A DNA stretch of 5,844 bases from a bacterium (GTDB lineage: Bacteria > Krumholzibacteriota > Krumholzibacteriia > LZORAL124-64-63), in the NCBI GenBank assembly GCA_030591105.1, contig JAUVBS010000152.1, positions 1 through 5,844 on the forward strand, given 5' to 3'. The position numbers and the translations under genes were made by a program. Numbering within the stretch: position 1 is the stretch's first letter; each line of letters starts with the position of its first letter. The notes below the pieces were generated by a model, which saw only the letters and a program-made list of their open reading frames with translations, did not search any database and had not been told where the DNA came from. Shown piece by piece: positions 1-5,844 of the stretch.

Positions 1-560
1 CCGAAGTCGCCGATCCGGTTGAAGATGAATGCCTTCTTACCGGCGATGGCGTTCGCCTCGTCATCCCACCAGAAAGAGATCAACAAATACGAGCAGAGCC
101 CGACACCTTCCCAGCCGACGAACAAAATCAGCAGGTTCTCACCCAGCACCAGTGTCAGCATCGCGAAGATGAACAAATTCATGTACGTGAAGAACCGCTG
201 CGAGCCCTCGTCACCGGCCATGTAGCCGAGGGAGTAGATGTGGATCAAGAAGCCGACACCGCTGACGACCAGCGCCATCACCGCGCTCAGGGGATCCATG
301 GTGAACGCGATATCGACACGCAGATTCTCAAAACCGATCCAGGTGTAGAGCGTATCGGTCAGCAGACGACCCTCTGCCGGCATACCGGTCAGCCGTAGAA
401 ACAGCATCACCGACAGCGCGAACGACACGCCGACTGTAGCGCAGGCGAGTAGCCCCGCCACCTGTCTCGGTAACCGGCGGTTGAGCAGTCCATTGACCAC
501 CGTGCCCAACAGCGGCACCAGGACGATCCACCTCAGATCGGTATCGGCATGGCTTTCCAA
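1..560 (-). CDS. nuoL: NADH-quinone oxidoreductase subunit L, N-terminal part (runs off the left edge)
   Basis: NuoL is the distal antiporter-like proton-pumping subunit of the complex I membrane arm. My translation of the minus strand gives 186 codons of a protein usually about 610 to 650 residues long; the rest lies beyond base 1. Diagnostic blocks are visible: MDPLSAVM, GVGFLIHIYSLGYM, the helix-5 motif GWEGVGLCSYLLI, and the terminal KKAFIFNRIGDF. Counting from the chosen start, the essential transmembrane Glu is E151 (E. coli E144) and the Asp of RIGD is D185 (E. coli D178). The constant offset of 7 supports the reading. The frame has no ATG or GTG upstream of the conserved region after the stop at 597-599. 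TTG at 558-560 follows a GGAG at 7-base spacing, so I chose it; CTG at 534-536 is a weaker alternative. The gene begins 4 bases after nuoK. Identity is certain; the start is likely. Confidence 0.95.
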   Translation of the reverse strand, partial: MESHADTDLRWIVLVPLLGTVVNGLLNRRLPRQVAGLLACATVGVSFALSVMLFLRLTGMPAEGRLLTDTLYTWIGFENLRVDIAFTMDPLSAVMALVVSGVGFLIHIYSLGYMAGDEGSQRFFTYMNLFIFAMLTLVLGENLLILFVGWEGVGLCSYLLISFWWDDEANAIAGKKAFIFNRIGDF

Positions 561-564
561 AAGA

Positions 565-870
565 TCACTCCATGAGGGTTGTGAGTTCGTCGACGTTCAC
601 GGTCCGACGGCGCCGGTAGATCTCCACCAAGATCGCCAGTCCGATGGCGGCCTCAGCAGCCGCTACCGCGAAACTCATCAGCACAAACACGTGCCCACCC
701 AGGTCGAGGTGCCAGCGGCTGAAAGCGGCCAGCACGATATTGGCCGCGCAGAGCATCAACTCGATGCACATCAGCATGACGATGGCGTTGCGGCGCACGA
801 TGAAACCGAGCATGCCGGTCAAGAACAGCAACGTCGCCAGAACCAGGTAGTGAGTCAGCGTTATTTCCAC
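565..870 (-). CDS. nuoK: NADH-quinone oxidoreductase subunit K
   Basis: NuoK (MrpC/ND4L-like) is a small inner-membrane subunit of the complex I proton-translocating arm. At 101 residues it has the normal family length. It shows three hydrophobic segments at about residues 5-24, 29-50 and 60-83. Two buried glutamates needed for proton transfer are present: E37 in the IELML motif (E. coli E36) and E73 in AAAEAAIGLAI (E. coli E72). RRNAIVMLM at 26-34 is the conserved loop into helix 2. The start codon is GTG at 868-870, preceded by AGGAG with a 6-base spacer. It overlaps the 3' end of nuoJ by 10 bases, and nuoL follows after 4 bases. The C-terminus is a charged cytoplasmic tail with four arginines (86-89). 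Nothing is missing from the family pattern. Confidence 0.97.
   Translation of the reverse strand: MEITLTHYLVLATLLFLTGMLGFIVRRNAIVMLMCIELMLCAANIVLAAFSRWHLDLGGHVFVLMSFAVAAAEAAIGLAILVEIYRRRRTVNVDELTTLME
568..571 (-). promoter_or_regulatory. Ribosome binding site deciding the nuoL TTG start
   Basis: On the minus strand GGAG is followed by a 7-base spacer and then TTG at 558-560. The site lies inside the final Met-Glu codons of nuoK, which fits translational coupling. It is the main argument for an uncommon TTG start, because the frame offers no ATG or GTG before the conserved N-terminus. Confidence 0.6.
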
Positions 871-1376
871 GGCTGTCTCCTGTCGACCTTGCCCAGAGCG
901 AGCGAACCGATGATCGCCACGATCAGCACGATCGATATCAACTCGAACGCCAGCAGATAGCGGCTGAGCAACAGTCCGGCTACCTGCTCAGCGCTGCCGA
1001 AGCCCGCCGGCGCCGCCACCGGGAAACTGGTGTTGTCGGCACGCCGCAAGAAACCGGCAACCGTCAGCAGGATCGCCAGCGGCGGTAACAGCAAGAACGG
1101 CCACAGCCACGGTCTCAGGCGGCGGCGTTCACCGGCGAGGACCGGTCCCTGCAGCATCATGACCACGAACAAGAACAACACCATGATCGCTCCGGCGTAG
1201 ACCAGAACCTGCAAAACGGCCAGAAACGGTGCCGACAGCGTGGCGTAGATGCCCGCCGCATTGATGAAAGCGAAGATCAGCCAACAGGCAGCCACGACGG
1301 CATTGCGGCTGAGCACCATCATCGCGCCCGCGATCACCATCAGCGCACCGCAGAAGTAGAAGAGGATAACTTCCAT
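861..1376 (-). CDS. nuoJ: NADH-quinone oxidoreductase subunit J
   Basis: NuoJ (ND6) is a membrane subunit of complex I, placed between the quinone-site subunit NuoH and the antiporter-like subunits. It takes part in the conformational coupling of quinone reduction to proton pumping. The 171-residue product has five hydrophobic segments at about residues 3-22, 26-46, 52-76, 90-110 and 136-161. The family signature VLVYAGAIMVLFLFVVMML (residues 57-75) contains the third-helix region where a pi-bulge is known in this family. SRNAVVAACWL (23-33) and the last helix with E145 are also typical. The ATG at 1374-1376 follows GGAAGG at 6-base spacing. It lies 27 bases after nuoI, and its end overlaps nuoK by 10 bases. 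Length and motifs are normal. Confidence 0.97.
   Translation of the reverse strand: MEVILFYFCGALMVIAGAMMVLSRNAVVAACWLIFAFINAAGIYATLSAPFLAVLQVLVYAGAIMVLFLFVVMMLQGPVLAGERRRLRPWLWPFLLLPPLAILLTVAGFLRRADNTSFPVAAPAGFGSAEQVAGLLLSRYLLAFELISIVLIVAIIGSLALGKVDRRQPWK
877..881 (-). promoter_or_regulatory. Ribosome binding site for nuoK (GTG start)
   Basis: AGGAG on the minus strand lies 6 bases before the GTG at 868-870, inside the last codons of nuoJ. It supports GTG as the real initiation codon. Confidence 0.65.
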
Positions 1377-1403
1377 GCCGAGCCTTCCACCCGTTTGGGT
1401 TCG

Positions 1404-1910
1404 CTACAAGGTCCCGTCGGTATCGTTGTTGAGCAGGAAGTCCTTGTCCACGACGAACTTCTCGCGACTGTCGGCCGCAATCTCGTAAATGCCGGTGTCC
1501 ATGCGGATTGCGTCACAGGGACAGGCTTCTTCGCATAGGCCGCAATAGACACACCGCAACAGATCGATGGTGAACGATTCCGGATATTTCTCGATGCTCG
1601 GGTCCGGATGCTCGGCCGCCTCGATCTCGATGCAATCGGCCGGGCAGACGGTGCTACACATCTGACAGGCGACGCAGCGCACCGAGCCGTCTTCGCGCTG
1701 CGTCAAGCGGTGCCGCCCCCGAAAACGCTCGCTGTAGACCCGCTTCTCTTCCGGATATTGCATGGTCGGCATCTCATCGGTGTGCCGCAGGTTGCGCACC
1801 AGATGCTTCATGGTGATGCCGAGACCCCGCAGGATCTCCCAGAAATAGCCAGCGTCGCGGAAGCTCTGCGTCCGGTCACCGACTCCCTCTGGCAAGCCCT
1901 TGAAACTCAT
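1404..1910 (-). CDS. nuoI: NADH-quinone oxidoreductase subunit I, 2x[4Fe-4S] ferredoxin-like
   Basis: NuoI is the cytoplasmic iron-sulfur subunit that carries clusters N6a and N6b. It relays electrons from the NuoG arm to N2 in NuoB. The 168-residue product has two complete CxxCxxCxxxCP motifs, C79/C82/C85/C89 and C120/C123/C126/C130, so both [4Fe-4S] clusters can form. An amphipathic N-terminal segment (about 20-42) precedes them, as in family members that lie on the membrane. YPEEKR (52-57) and RFRGRH (62-67) are the usual lead-in to the first motif. Extra cysteines C93 and C132 lie just outside the ligand sets. The ATG at 1908-1910 follows GAGGT at 6-base spacing. A 73-base spacer separates it from nuoH. 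The stop is TAG, whereas the other complete genes here end in TGA or TAA. Confidence 0.97.
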   Translation of the reverse strand: MSFKGLPEGVGDRTQSFRDAGYFWEILRGLGITMKHLVRNLRHTDEMPTMQYPEEKRVYSERFRGRHRLTQREDGSVRCVACQMCSTVCPADCIEIEAAEHPDPSIEKYPESFTIDLLRCVYCGLCEEACPCDAIRMDTGIYEIAADSREKFVVDKDFLLNNDTDGTL

Positions 1911-1983
1911 TTACGCACCTCGTTACCCATCGGACTACCGCGCTCGGCAGCATACTGGTCCCGACGTCCGGTGATACCTGCGG
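1911..1983 (-). other. 73-base spacer between nuoH and nuoI
   Basis: This is the longest non-coding stretch in the window. Its 3' part holds the nuoI ribosome binding site (GAGGT at 1917-1921). An 8-codon reading frame beginning with ATG at 1928-1930 ends in a TGA that overlaps the nuoI ATG (ATGA). It could help couple translation, but it is too short to call a gene. I see no convincing terminator hairpin or promoter. Confidence 0.5.
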
Positions 1984-3258
1984 TCAAGCGATCAGTGCCA
2001 AGACCAGCGCCGTAACCACCAGATTTGCCAGCCCCAACGGAATCATCACCTTCCAGCCCAGAGCCATCAGCTGGTCGTACCGGAAACGTGGTAACGTCCA
2101 GCGGACCCAGATGAACAGCCAGGCGAAAAACACAACCTTGGTCAGGAACGCACCGATCTGGATCAGCGTCGCGAACAACGAAGCTCCCGACGGCCCGATG
2201 CGCCACGGTTGCAATCCGAACGCCAGCAAGACAAGCAGTGCGGCGAATGCACAGTTCAGACCCATCAAGATCGGCTCGCGATCCCGGGCGTCGCCGAATT
2301 TGCCCCGTTCACGCCGGGCACGGCGAAAGAACAATACCGCAAACCGGGCAGACACCAGCACCGTGACACCCATCACCAGAGGCAAGATCAGTCCGGCGTG
2401 CTGCTGGAGCAGCGGCCGTGGCAGCCACGGGATCTGATAACCGCCGAAAAACAAGGCGGCGATCAGCGCACCGGAAACGACGAGATGAGCGTACTCGGCC
2501 ATGAAAAACAGGGCAAACTTCATCGAGCTGTACTCGAGATGAAAACCGGCGACGATCTCCGATTCTCCCTCGGGCAGGTCGAACGGGTTACGGTGGGTTT
2601 CGGCGAAGACCGCCGTTATGAACAGCAAGAAACCCAACGGCTGGACCACAACGCCCCATTTGGGCAAGAAACCCCACAATAACTCGCCCTGGCCGGCGAC
2701 CATCTCGGTCACCCGCAGTGTCGAAAAAATCATCACCAGACCCATGATCGCCAGGCCCATGGCAATTTCGTAGCTGACCATCTGCGCGCCGGCGCGCACA
2801 CCGCCCAGAAAACTGTACTTGTTGTTGGACGCCCAGCCGGCCATGACCACGCCGTAGGTCCCGAGGCTGGCGATGGCGAGCACGTAGAGAATGCCGACGT
2901 TCAGATCGGCGACCACCAGCGGGATGCGCGTGGCGCCGATCTCGATGTAGTCGCCGAACGGGATGACCGCATAGGTGCTCAACGCCACCACCATGACGAT
3001 GAACGGCGCCAGCGTATAGAGCGCCTCGTGTCGATTGGTTGGCCGGACATCCTCTTTGAACAGCAGCTTGAAGACGTCGGCGATCGGGTGGATCAGACCG
3101 GCCAGACGCACGCCACCGATCTGCGCCCGGTTCGGCCCGGTGCGATCCTGGATGAACGCCGATCCCTTGCGCTCGGCCCAGATCAAGACCACGAGTAGCA
3201 ACAGGATCATCAGCACCATGAAAACGATCTTGGCCAGGCTCGCCCACAACAGCGGCAT
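1984..3258 (-). CDS. nuoH: NADH-quinone oxidoreductase subunit H (long form)
   Basis: NuoH (ND1) is the membrane subunit that forms much of the quinone-binding chamber and anchors the peripheral arm. The 424-residue product shows the hallmark blocks. Helix 1 is followed by AERKGSAFIQDRTGPNR (about 28-44). GLIHPIADVFKLLFKED lies near 54-70, and the quinone-loop motif NPFDLPEGESEIVAGFHLEY spans about 224-243. The closing LPRFRYDQLMALGWK lies near 389-403. It is longer than the E. coli protein (325 residues). Most of the excess lies between residues about 285 and 350, where two hydrophobic stretches flank a very basic loop (FFRRARRERGKFGDARDRE), before the normal last helices. I chose ATG at 3256-3258, whose first base is the last base of the nuoG stop (TGATG). 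An adjacent TTG at 3259-3261 is also possible. Confidence 0.96.
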   Translation of the reverse strand: MPLLWASLAKIVFMVLMILLLLVVLIWAERKGSAFIQDRTGPNRAQIGGVRLAGLIHPIADVFKLLFKEDVRPTNRHEALYTLAPFIVMVVALSTYAVIPFGDYIEIGATRIPLVVADLNVGILYVLAIASLGTYGVVMAGWASNNKYSFLGGVRAGAQMVSYEIAMGLAIMGLVMIFSTLRVTEMVAGQGELLWGFLPKWGVVVQPLGFLLFITAVFAETHRNPFDLPEGESEIVAGFHLEYSSMKFALFFMAEYAHLVVSGALIAALFFGGYQIPWLPRPLLQQHAGLILPLVMGVTVLVSARFAVLFFRRARRERGKFGDARDREPILMGLNCAFAALLVLLAFGLQPWRIGPSGASLFATLIQIGAFLTKVVFFAWLFIWVRWTLPRFRYDQLMALGWKVMIPLGLANLVVTALVLALIA

Positions 3259-4844
3259 CAACGTTCACCTCCGGCCGGAGCTTGTTCGGTAGCGTCCGGT
3301 ACCAGGCCGGTCGCCGGCAGTGTGCTCAGGTCGAGCGAACCAGCGAGGGCCAGCTCAGCAGCGGCGAACCGCCGTACCTCCGTCAAGCTCACGAGCTTCT
3401 GTTCGCCCGTTAGATGGGCCAGCAGGTCGGCCAGCAGCCGCCAGTCTTCACGGGCGTGCCGAGGGCGCGCGACCGCACGCGCGAAGCGTTGGATGCGCCC
3501 CTGGCCGTTGACGAACAGTCCGTCTTTCTCCGCCCACATGCTCAACGGCACGACGAGCGTCGCGAGTTCCGCGGTCGCGTTGCGGTGGGTGCCGAAGTAG
3601 ACCAGTTGCGCGCAGTTGCGCAGAGCCGCCGCTACCGTGTCGTCCGCCGCTGGATCGCCGCCGTAGATCAGTATTCGCTGCCGGTGAGCATCTGCGCTGC
3701 GTGCAACCAGGTCGGCACTCTCGATTTCCGGTAGCTCCAGCCAGGATAACGCCCGCCGGTTAGGGGTACGGTCGGCGGCCAGCAACAGATCGTCCGCCTC
3801 ACCGATCTCTGTCCCAGCAATCGACCCGAAGACCTGGCTCTCACCCGCTAATTGCAGGGCCAGGCGGCGGAACAGGACAAGTTCTTCGAGACTCTGGTGA
3901 GGGTTGGTCAGCGCCAACGAAACACCACCCGGTTTGAGCAGCCCGGTCAGTTCGCGCCACATCTGTTGCCAGGTGATCGCTTCGAGTCCGCCGCTGCGCC
4001 GTATCAACGGCTCACTCAAACGCTTCTCGTCGTGGACCGCTTTGTACTCCAGGCGACCGCGGTCACACATCCAGCGCCCGTTGACCTCTGGGTTGAAGCG
4101 TGGTTTGAGACGATAGATCCGATCGCCCTCGTGATCGATACGCACATTACAACCGGTGGCGCAGCCGGGGCAGACCGAAGCCGTGCCGTGTAGCATCCAG
4201 ACCCGCTTCTGGAAACGGAAGTCGCGGCTGGTCAGCGCTCCCACCGGACAGATGTCGACGGTGTTGAGGCTATAGTTATTGGCCAGTTCGACGCCCGGCG
4301 GAGTCCCGATCTCGGCCCGGTCGCCGCGGTAGAATATGCCGAGCTCCCCAGTCTTGGTCACCTCGTTGCAGAAGCGCACGCAACGAGTGCAGAGCACGCA
4401 CCGCTCCTGATCGAGGATCACCTGTGGCCCAATCACCTCCACCTTGCGCTTGTTGACCTTGTCCGCCACACCGACCGCGGACTCGTACAGACCATACTCC
4501 ATGTACTGGTCTTGCAGGCCGCATTCGCCCGCCTGATCGCAGATCGGGCAGTCGACCGGATGATTGATCAGATGCAGCTCAAGTACCTGCTGCACCGCTC
4601 GCTTCACCCGGTCGTTACGCGTGAACACAACCATCTCGTCACGCACGATCGTGTTGCGGGCGATGGTCAGCTTCGGCATGCCTTCGATCTCCACCTGGCA
4701 AAGGCGGCAGACACCGGCGATGCTCAGATCGGGATGGTAGCAGAAGTGCGGCAGCGCCTCGCCGCGCACCTGGGCACAGGCGTCGAATAGACGGGTCCCG
4801 TCGGGCACCTCGATCTGTTGACTGTCGATCGTCAGTTTCACCAT
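3258..4844 (-). CDS. nuoG: NADH-quinone oxidoreductase subunit G (short form, altered N1b site)
   Basis: NuoG is the largest iron-sulfur subunit of the NADH-oxidising arm. It carries electrons from NuoF towards NuoI. The 528-residue product starts with a [2Fe-2S] ferredoxin domain (1-75) holding C35, C46 and C49. The fourth N1b ligand, expected about 14 residues after C49 in a S/A-C-x-T/M-P/x-V context, is R63. The His-cysteine cluster N5 is intact (H95, C99, C102, C108), as is N4 (C149, C152, C155, C199). The optional N7 site is also present (C225, C228, C232, C260). A reduced molybdopterin-oxidoreductase-like domain follows and ends with WAEKDGLFVNGQGRIQRF (about 438-455). The protein is much shorter than E. 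coli NuoG (about 900 residues). ATG at 4842-4844 was preferred over an in-frame GTG at 4863-4865: AGGAG at 4855-4859 sits 10 bases before the ATG, and MVKLTID aligns with the family start. Confidence 0.95.
   Translation of the reverse strand: MVKLTIDSQQIEVPDGTRLFDACAQVRGEALPHFCYHPDLSIAGVCRLCQVEIEGMPKLTIARNTIVRDEMVVFTRNDRVKRAVQQVLELHLINHPVDCPICDQAGECGLQDQYMEYGLYESAVGVADKVNKRKVEVIGPQVILDQERCVLCTRCVRFCNEVTKTGELGIFYRGDRAEIGTPPGVELANNYSLNTVDICPVGALTSRDFRFQKRVWMLHGTASVCPGCATGCNVRIDHEGDRIYRLKPRFNPEVNGRWMCDRGRLEYKAVHDEKRLSEPLIRRSGGLEAITWQQMWRELTGLLKPGGVSLALTNPHQSLEELVLFRRLALQLAGESQVFGSIAGTEIGEADDLLLAADRTPNRRALSWLELPEIESADLVARSADAHRQRILIYGGDPAADDTVAAALRNCAQLVYFGTHRNATAELATLVVPLSMWAEKDGLFVNGQGRIQRFARAVARPRHAREDWRLLADLLAHLTGEQKLVSLTEVRRFAAAELALAGSLDLSTLPATGLVPDATEQAPAGGER
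3265..3272 (-). promoter_or_regulatory. Strong ribosome binding site for nuoH
   Basis: GGAGGTGA on the minus strand is a near-perfect Shine-Dalgarno sequence within the last codons of nuoG. From GGAGG the spacer is 9 bases to the ATG at 3256-3258 and 6 bases to the TTG at 3259-3261, so it cannot by itself choose between them. Confidence 0.75.
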
Positions 4845-4848
4845 CGTC

Positions 4849-5844
4849 TCATCGCTCCTGCTCACCCCGCGGCCAGCGAGCCCGGGGCCGGGCGGGCGCC
4901 GTATCTTGGATCAAGGCCTCGAATTCGGGACGGAACTTGGCCAGAAAGCTCTGCATCGGCATGACCGCCGCGTCGGCGAGGGGACAGATCGTCAGACCCG
5001 CCATGCCCTCGCAGACCCTGCCGAGCAGATCGAGGTCCTCGATGGTTCCCTCGCCTCTGCGTAGCCGTTTGCAGATCTTGTGCAGCCAGCCGGTACCTTC
5101 GCGGCACGGAGTGCACTGGCCGCACGATTCGTCGTAGTAGAAATGCATCAGCACCTGAATCAATTCGACCATGTCGCAGCTCTCCGGGATGACGATCATC
5201 CCACCTGAGCCGAGCATCGTACCCGCCTGCTGCAGCGACTCGTAGTCGAGATTGACGAGCATCGCCTCTTGGGCGGTCAGTACCGGGACCGACGAGCCAC
5301 CGACGATCACCGCCTTGAGCTGCTCGCCGTCGCGCATCCCGCCGAGGTAGTCGTGGAAAAACTCGCGGAACGGCATACCGAGCGGTATCTCGTACACGCC
5401 CGGTTTCTGAACCGGCCCGCTGACCGACCACAACTTCGTACCGGTGGATTTCTCGGTCCCGTAGCTCCGGTACGCGGCAACACCCTCGTTGATGATGAAC
5501 GGTACCGACGCGACCGTTTCGACGTTGTTGACGATGGTCGGCTTGCCGAGAAAACCACTGACCGCCGGAAACGGCGGTTTGATGTTCGGCTGACCCTTAC
5601 GACCGCTAACCGAGTTGATCAGGCCGGTCTCCTCACCACAGATATAGGCACCGGCACCCTTGTGCACGATCATCTCCAAGCTGTAGCCACTACCGCGGAT
5701 GTCCCGGCCGAGGTAGCCGGCGGCGTAGGCCTCGTCGACCGCTTTCTGCAGACGGTCGATCAGCCAACCGAACTCGCCGCGGATGTAGATGTAGCACAGC
5801 CGCGCCCGCACCGCGAAACAGCTGATGATCGCACCCTCGATCAC
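4849..5844 (-). CDS. nuoF: NADH-quinone oxidoreductase subunit F, C-terminal part (runs off the right edge)
   Basis: NuoF oxidises NADH with bound FMN and passes electrons to cluster N3. The window holds 331 codons; roughly the first quarter of a protein of about 430 residues lies beyond base 5844, so the first codon here (GTG) is internal. Seen in order are AYIYIRGEF-like residues (18-25), the NADH/FMN-site block GAGAYICGEET (63-73) with its paired glutamates, KPPFPAVSGFLGKPTIVNNVET (89-110) and VIVGGSS (179-185). The N3 [4Fe-4S] ligands are ESCGQCTPCREGT with C241, C244 and C247, plus C287 in LTICPLAD. The C-terminus carries an Arg/Pro-rich tail (about 315-331). The stop is 4 bases before the nuoG ATG, so the two genes are probably co-translated. 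No frameshift or missing ligand is seen in this part. Confidence 0.97.
   Translation of the reverse strand: MIEGAIISCFAVRARLCYIYIRGEFGWLIDRLQKAVDEAYAAGYLGRDIRGSGYSLEMIVHKGAGAYICGEETGLINSVSGRKGQPNIKPPFPAVSGFLGKPTIVNNVETVASVPFIINEGVAAYRSYGTEKSTGTKLWSVSGPVQKPGVYEIPLGMPFREFFHDYLGGMRDGEQLKAVIVGGSSVPVLTAQEAMLVNLDYESLQQAGTMLGSGGMIVIPESCDMVELIQVLMHFYYDESCGQCTPCREGTGWLHKICKRLRRGEGTIEDLDLLGRVCEGMAGLTICPLADAAVMPMQSFLAKFRPEFEALIQDTAPARPRARWPRGEQER
4855..4859 (-). promoter_or_regulatory. Ribosome binding site for nuoG
   Basis: AGGAG on the minus strand, inside the 3' end of nuoF, lies 10 bases before the ATG at 4842-4844. It falls downstream of the alternative GTG at 4863-4865, which argues against that longer start. 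Confidence 0.6.

Noticed and set aside
481..960. 159-codon plus-strand open frame opposite nuoK and nuoJ
   Set aside because: It lies wholly antisense to well-supported genes, is rich in His, Gln and Arg as expected for a shadow of GC-rich codons, resembles no family I know and has no supporting context.
1907..2206. 99-codon minus-strand frame crossing the nuoH end and the spacer up to nuoI
   Set aside because: Most of it is an out-of-phase shadow of nuoH, and it matches no family. Only its overlap with the nuoI start is noted, under the spacer.
2209..2682. 157-codon plus-strand open frame opposite nuoH
   Set aside because: It is antisense to the conserved core of nuoH, has low-complexity polar composition and no recognisable domain; it is a shadow frame.
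2588..3268. 226-codon minus-strand frame in another phase within nuoH
   Set aside because: It overlaps the 5' half of nuoH out of frame and is full of Arg, Gly and His. NuoH motifs appear only in the other frame. There is no sign of a frameshift, because nuoH is continuous to its normal C-terminus.
4845..4865. Longer nuoG starting at GTG 4863-4865
   Set aside because: The extra seven residues overlap nuoF and have no family match. The AGGAG lies downstream of that GTG and upstream of the ATG at 4842-4844, where the ferredoxin fold normally begins.
1..5844. A previously undescribed system in this window
   Set aside because: Every base apart from three short spacers is explained by the standard nuoF to nuoL gene order. 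No inserted gene, repeat or mobile element interrupts the operon.
5764..5844. Possible altered NADH-site sequence at the start of the nuoF fragment (SCFAVRARLCYIYIRGEF)
   Set aside because: The cysteines and arginines sit at positions that vary in the family, and the YIYIRGEF core is intact, so I see no evidence of loss of function.

Overview
The window is one uninterrupted stretch of a bacterial respiratory complex I operon (NADH:quinone oxidoreductase, nuo), read entirely from the minus strand. In transcription order, from high to low coordinates, it holds the 3' part of nuoF, complete nuoG, nuoH, nuoI, nuoJ and nuoK, and the 5' part of nuoL. Both edges cut through genes. No gene on the plus strand is credible, and there are no RNA genes, repeats, mobile elements, CRISPR arrays or clear terminators. 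The only non-coding stretches are three short spacers of 4, 27 and 73 bases; the longest lies between nuoH and nuoI.

The genes are packed for coupled translation. nuoF and nuoG are 4 bases apart. The nuoG stop overlaps the nuoH start (TGATG). nuoJ and nuoK overlap by 10 bases. nuoK and nuoL are 4 bases apart, with the nuoL ribosome binding site inside the last codons of nuoK. Every start has a recognisable Shine-Dalgarno sequence. nuoK starts with GTG, and nuoL apparently starts with TTG.

The products build one machine. NuoF (FMN, NADH site, cluster N3) and NuoG (clusters N1b, N4, N5, N7) form the cytoplasmic electron-input module. NuoI (N6a, N6b) passes electrons towards the quinone site roofed by NuoH. 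NuoJ, NuoK and NuoL form the membrane proton-pumping arm. Nearly all diagnostic cofactor ligands and pump residues are present.

The clearest oddity is in NuoG. The fourth cysteine expected for [2Fe-2S] cluster N1b is arginine 63 (codon CGC, one transition from TGC), and no other cysteine lies between residues 49 and 99. NuoG is also short (528 residues). NuoH is long (424 residues), with an apparent extra hydrophobic hairpin before its last helix.

The organism is a GC-rich Gram-negative-type bacterium. The long NuoH, compact NuoG and the NuoI sequence style suggest a lineage near Desulfobacterota, Myxococcota or Acidobacteriota rather than enteric bacteria. This is an impression from memory of these families, not a tested placement. 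Apart from the oddities listed, this is an ordinary housekeeping locus; I see no undescribed system here.
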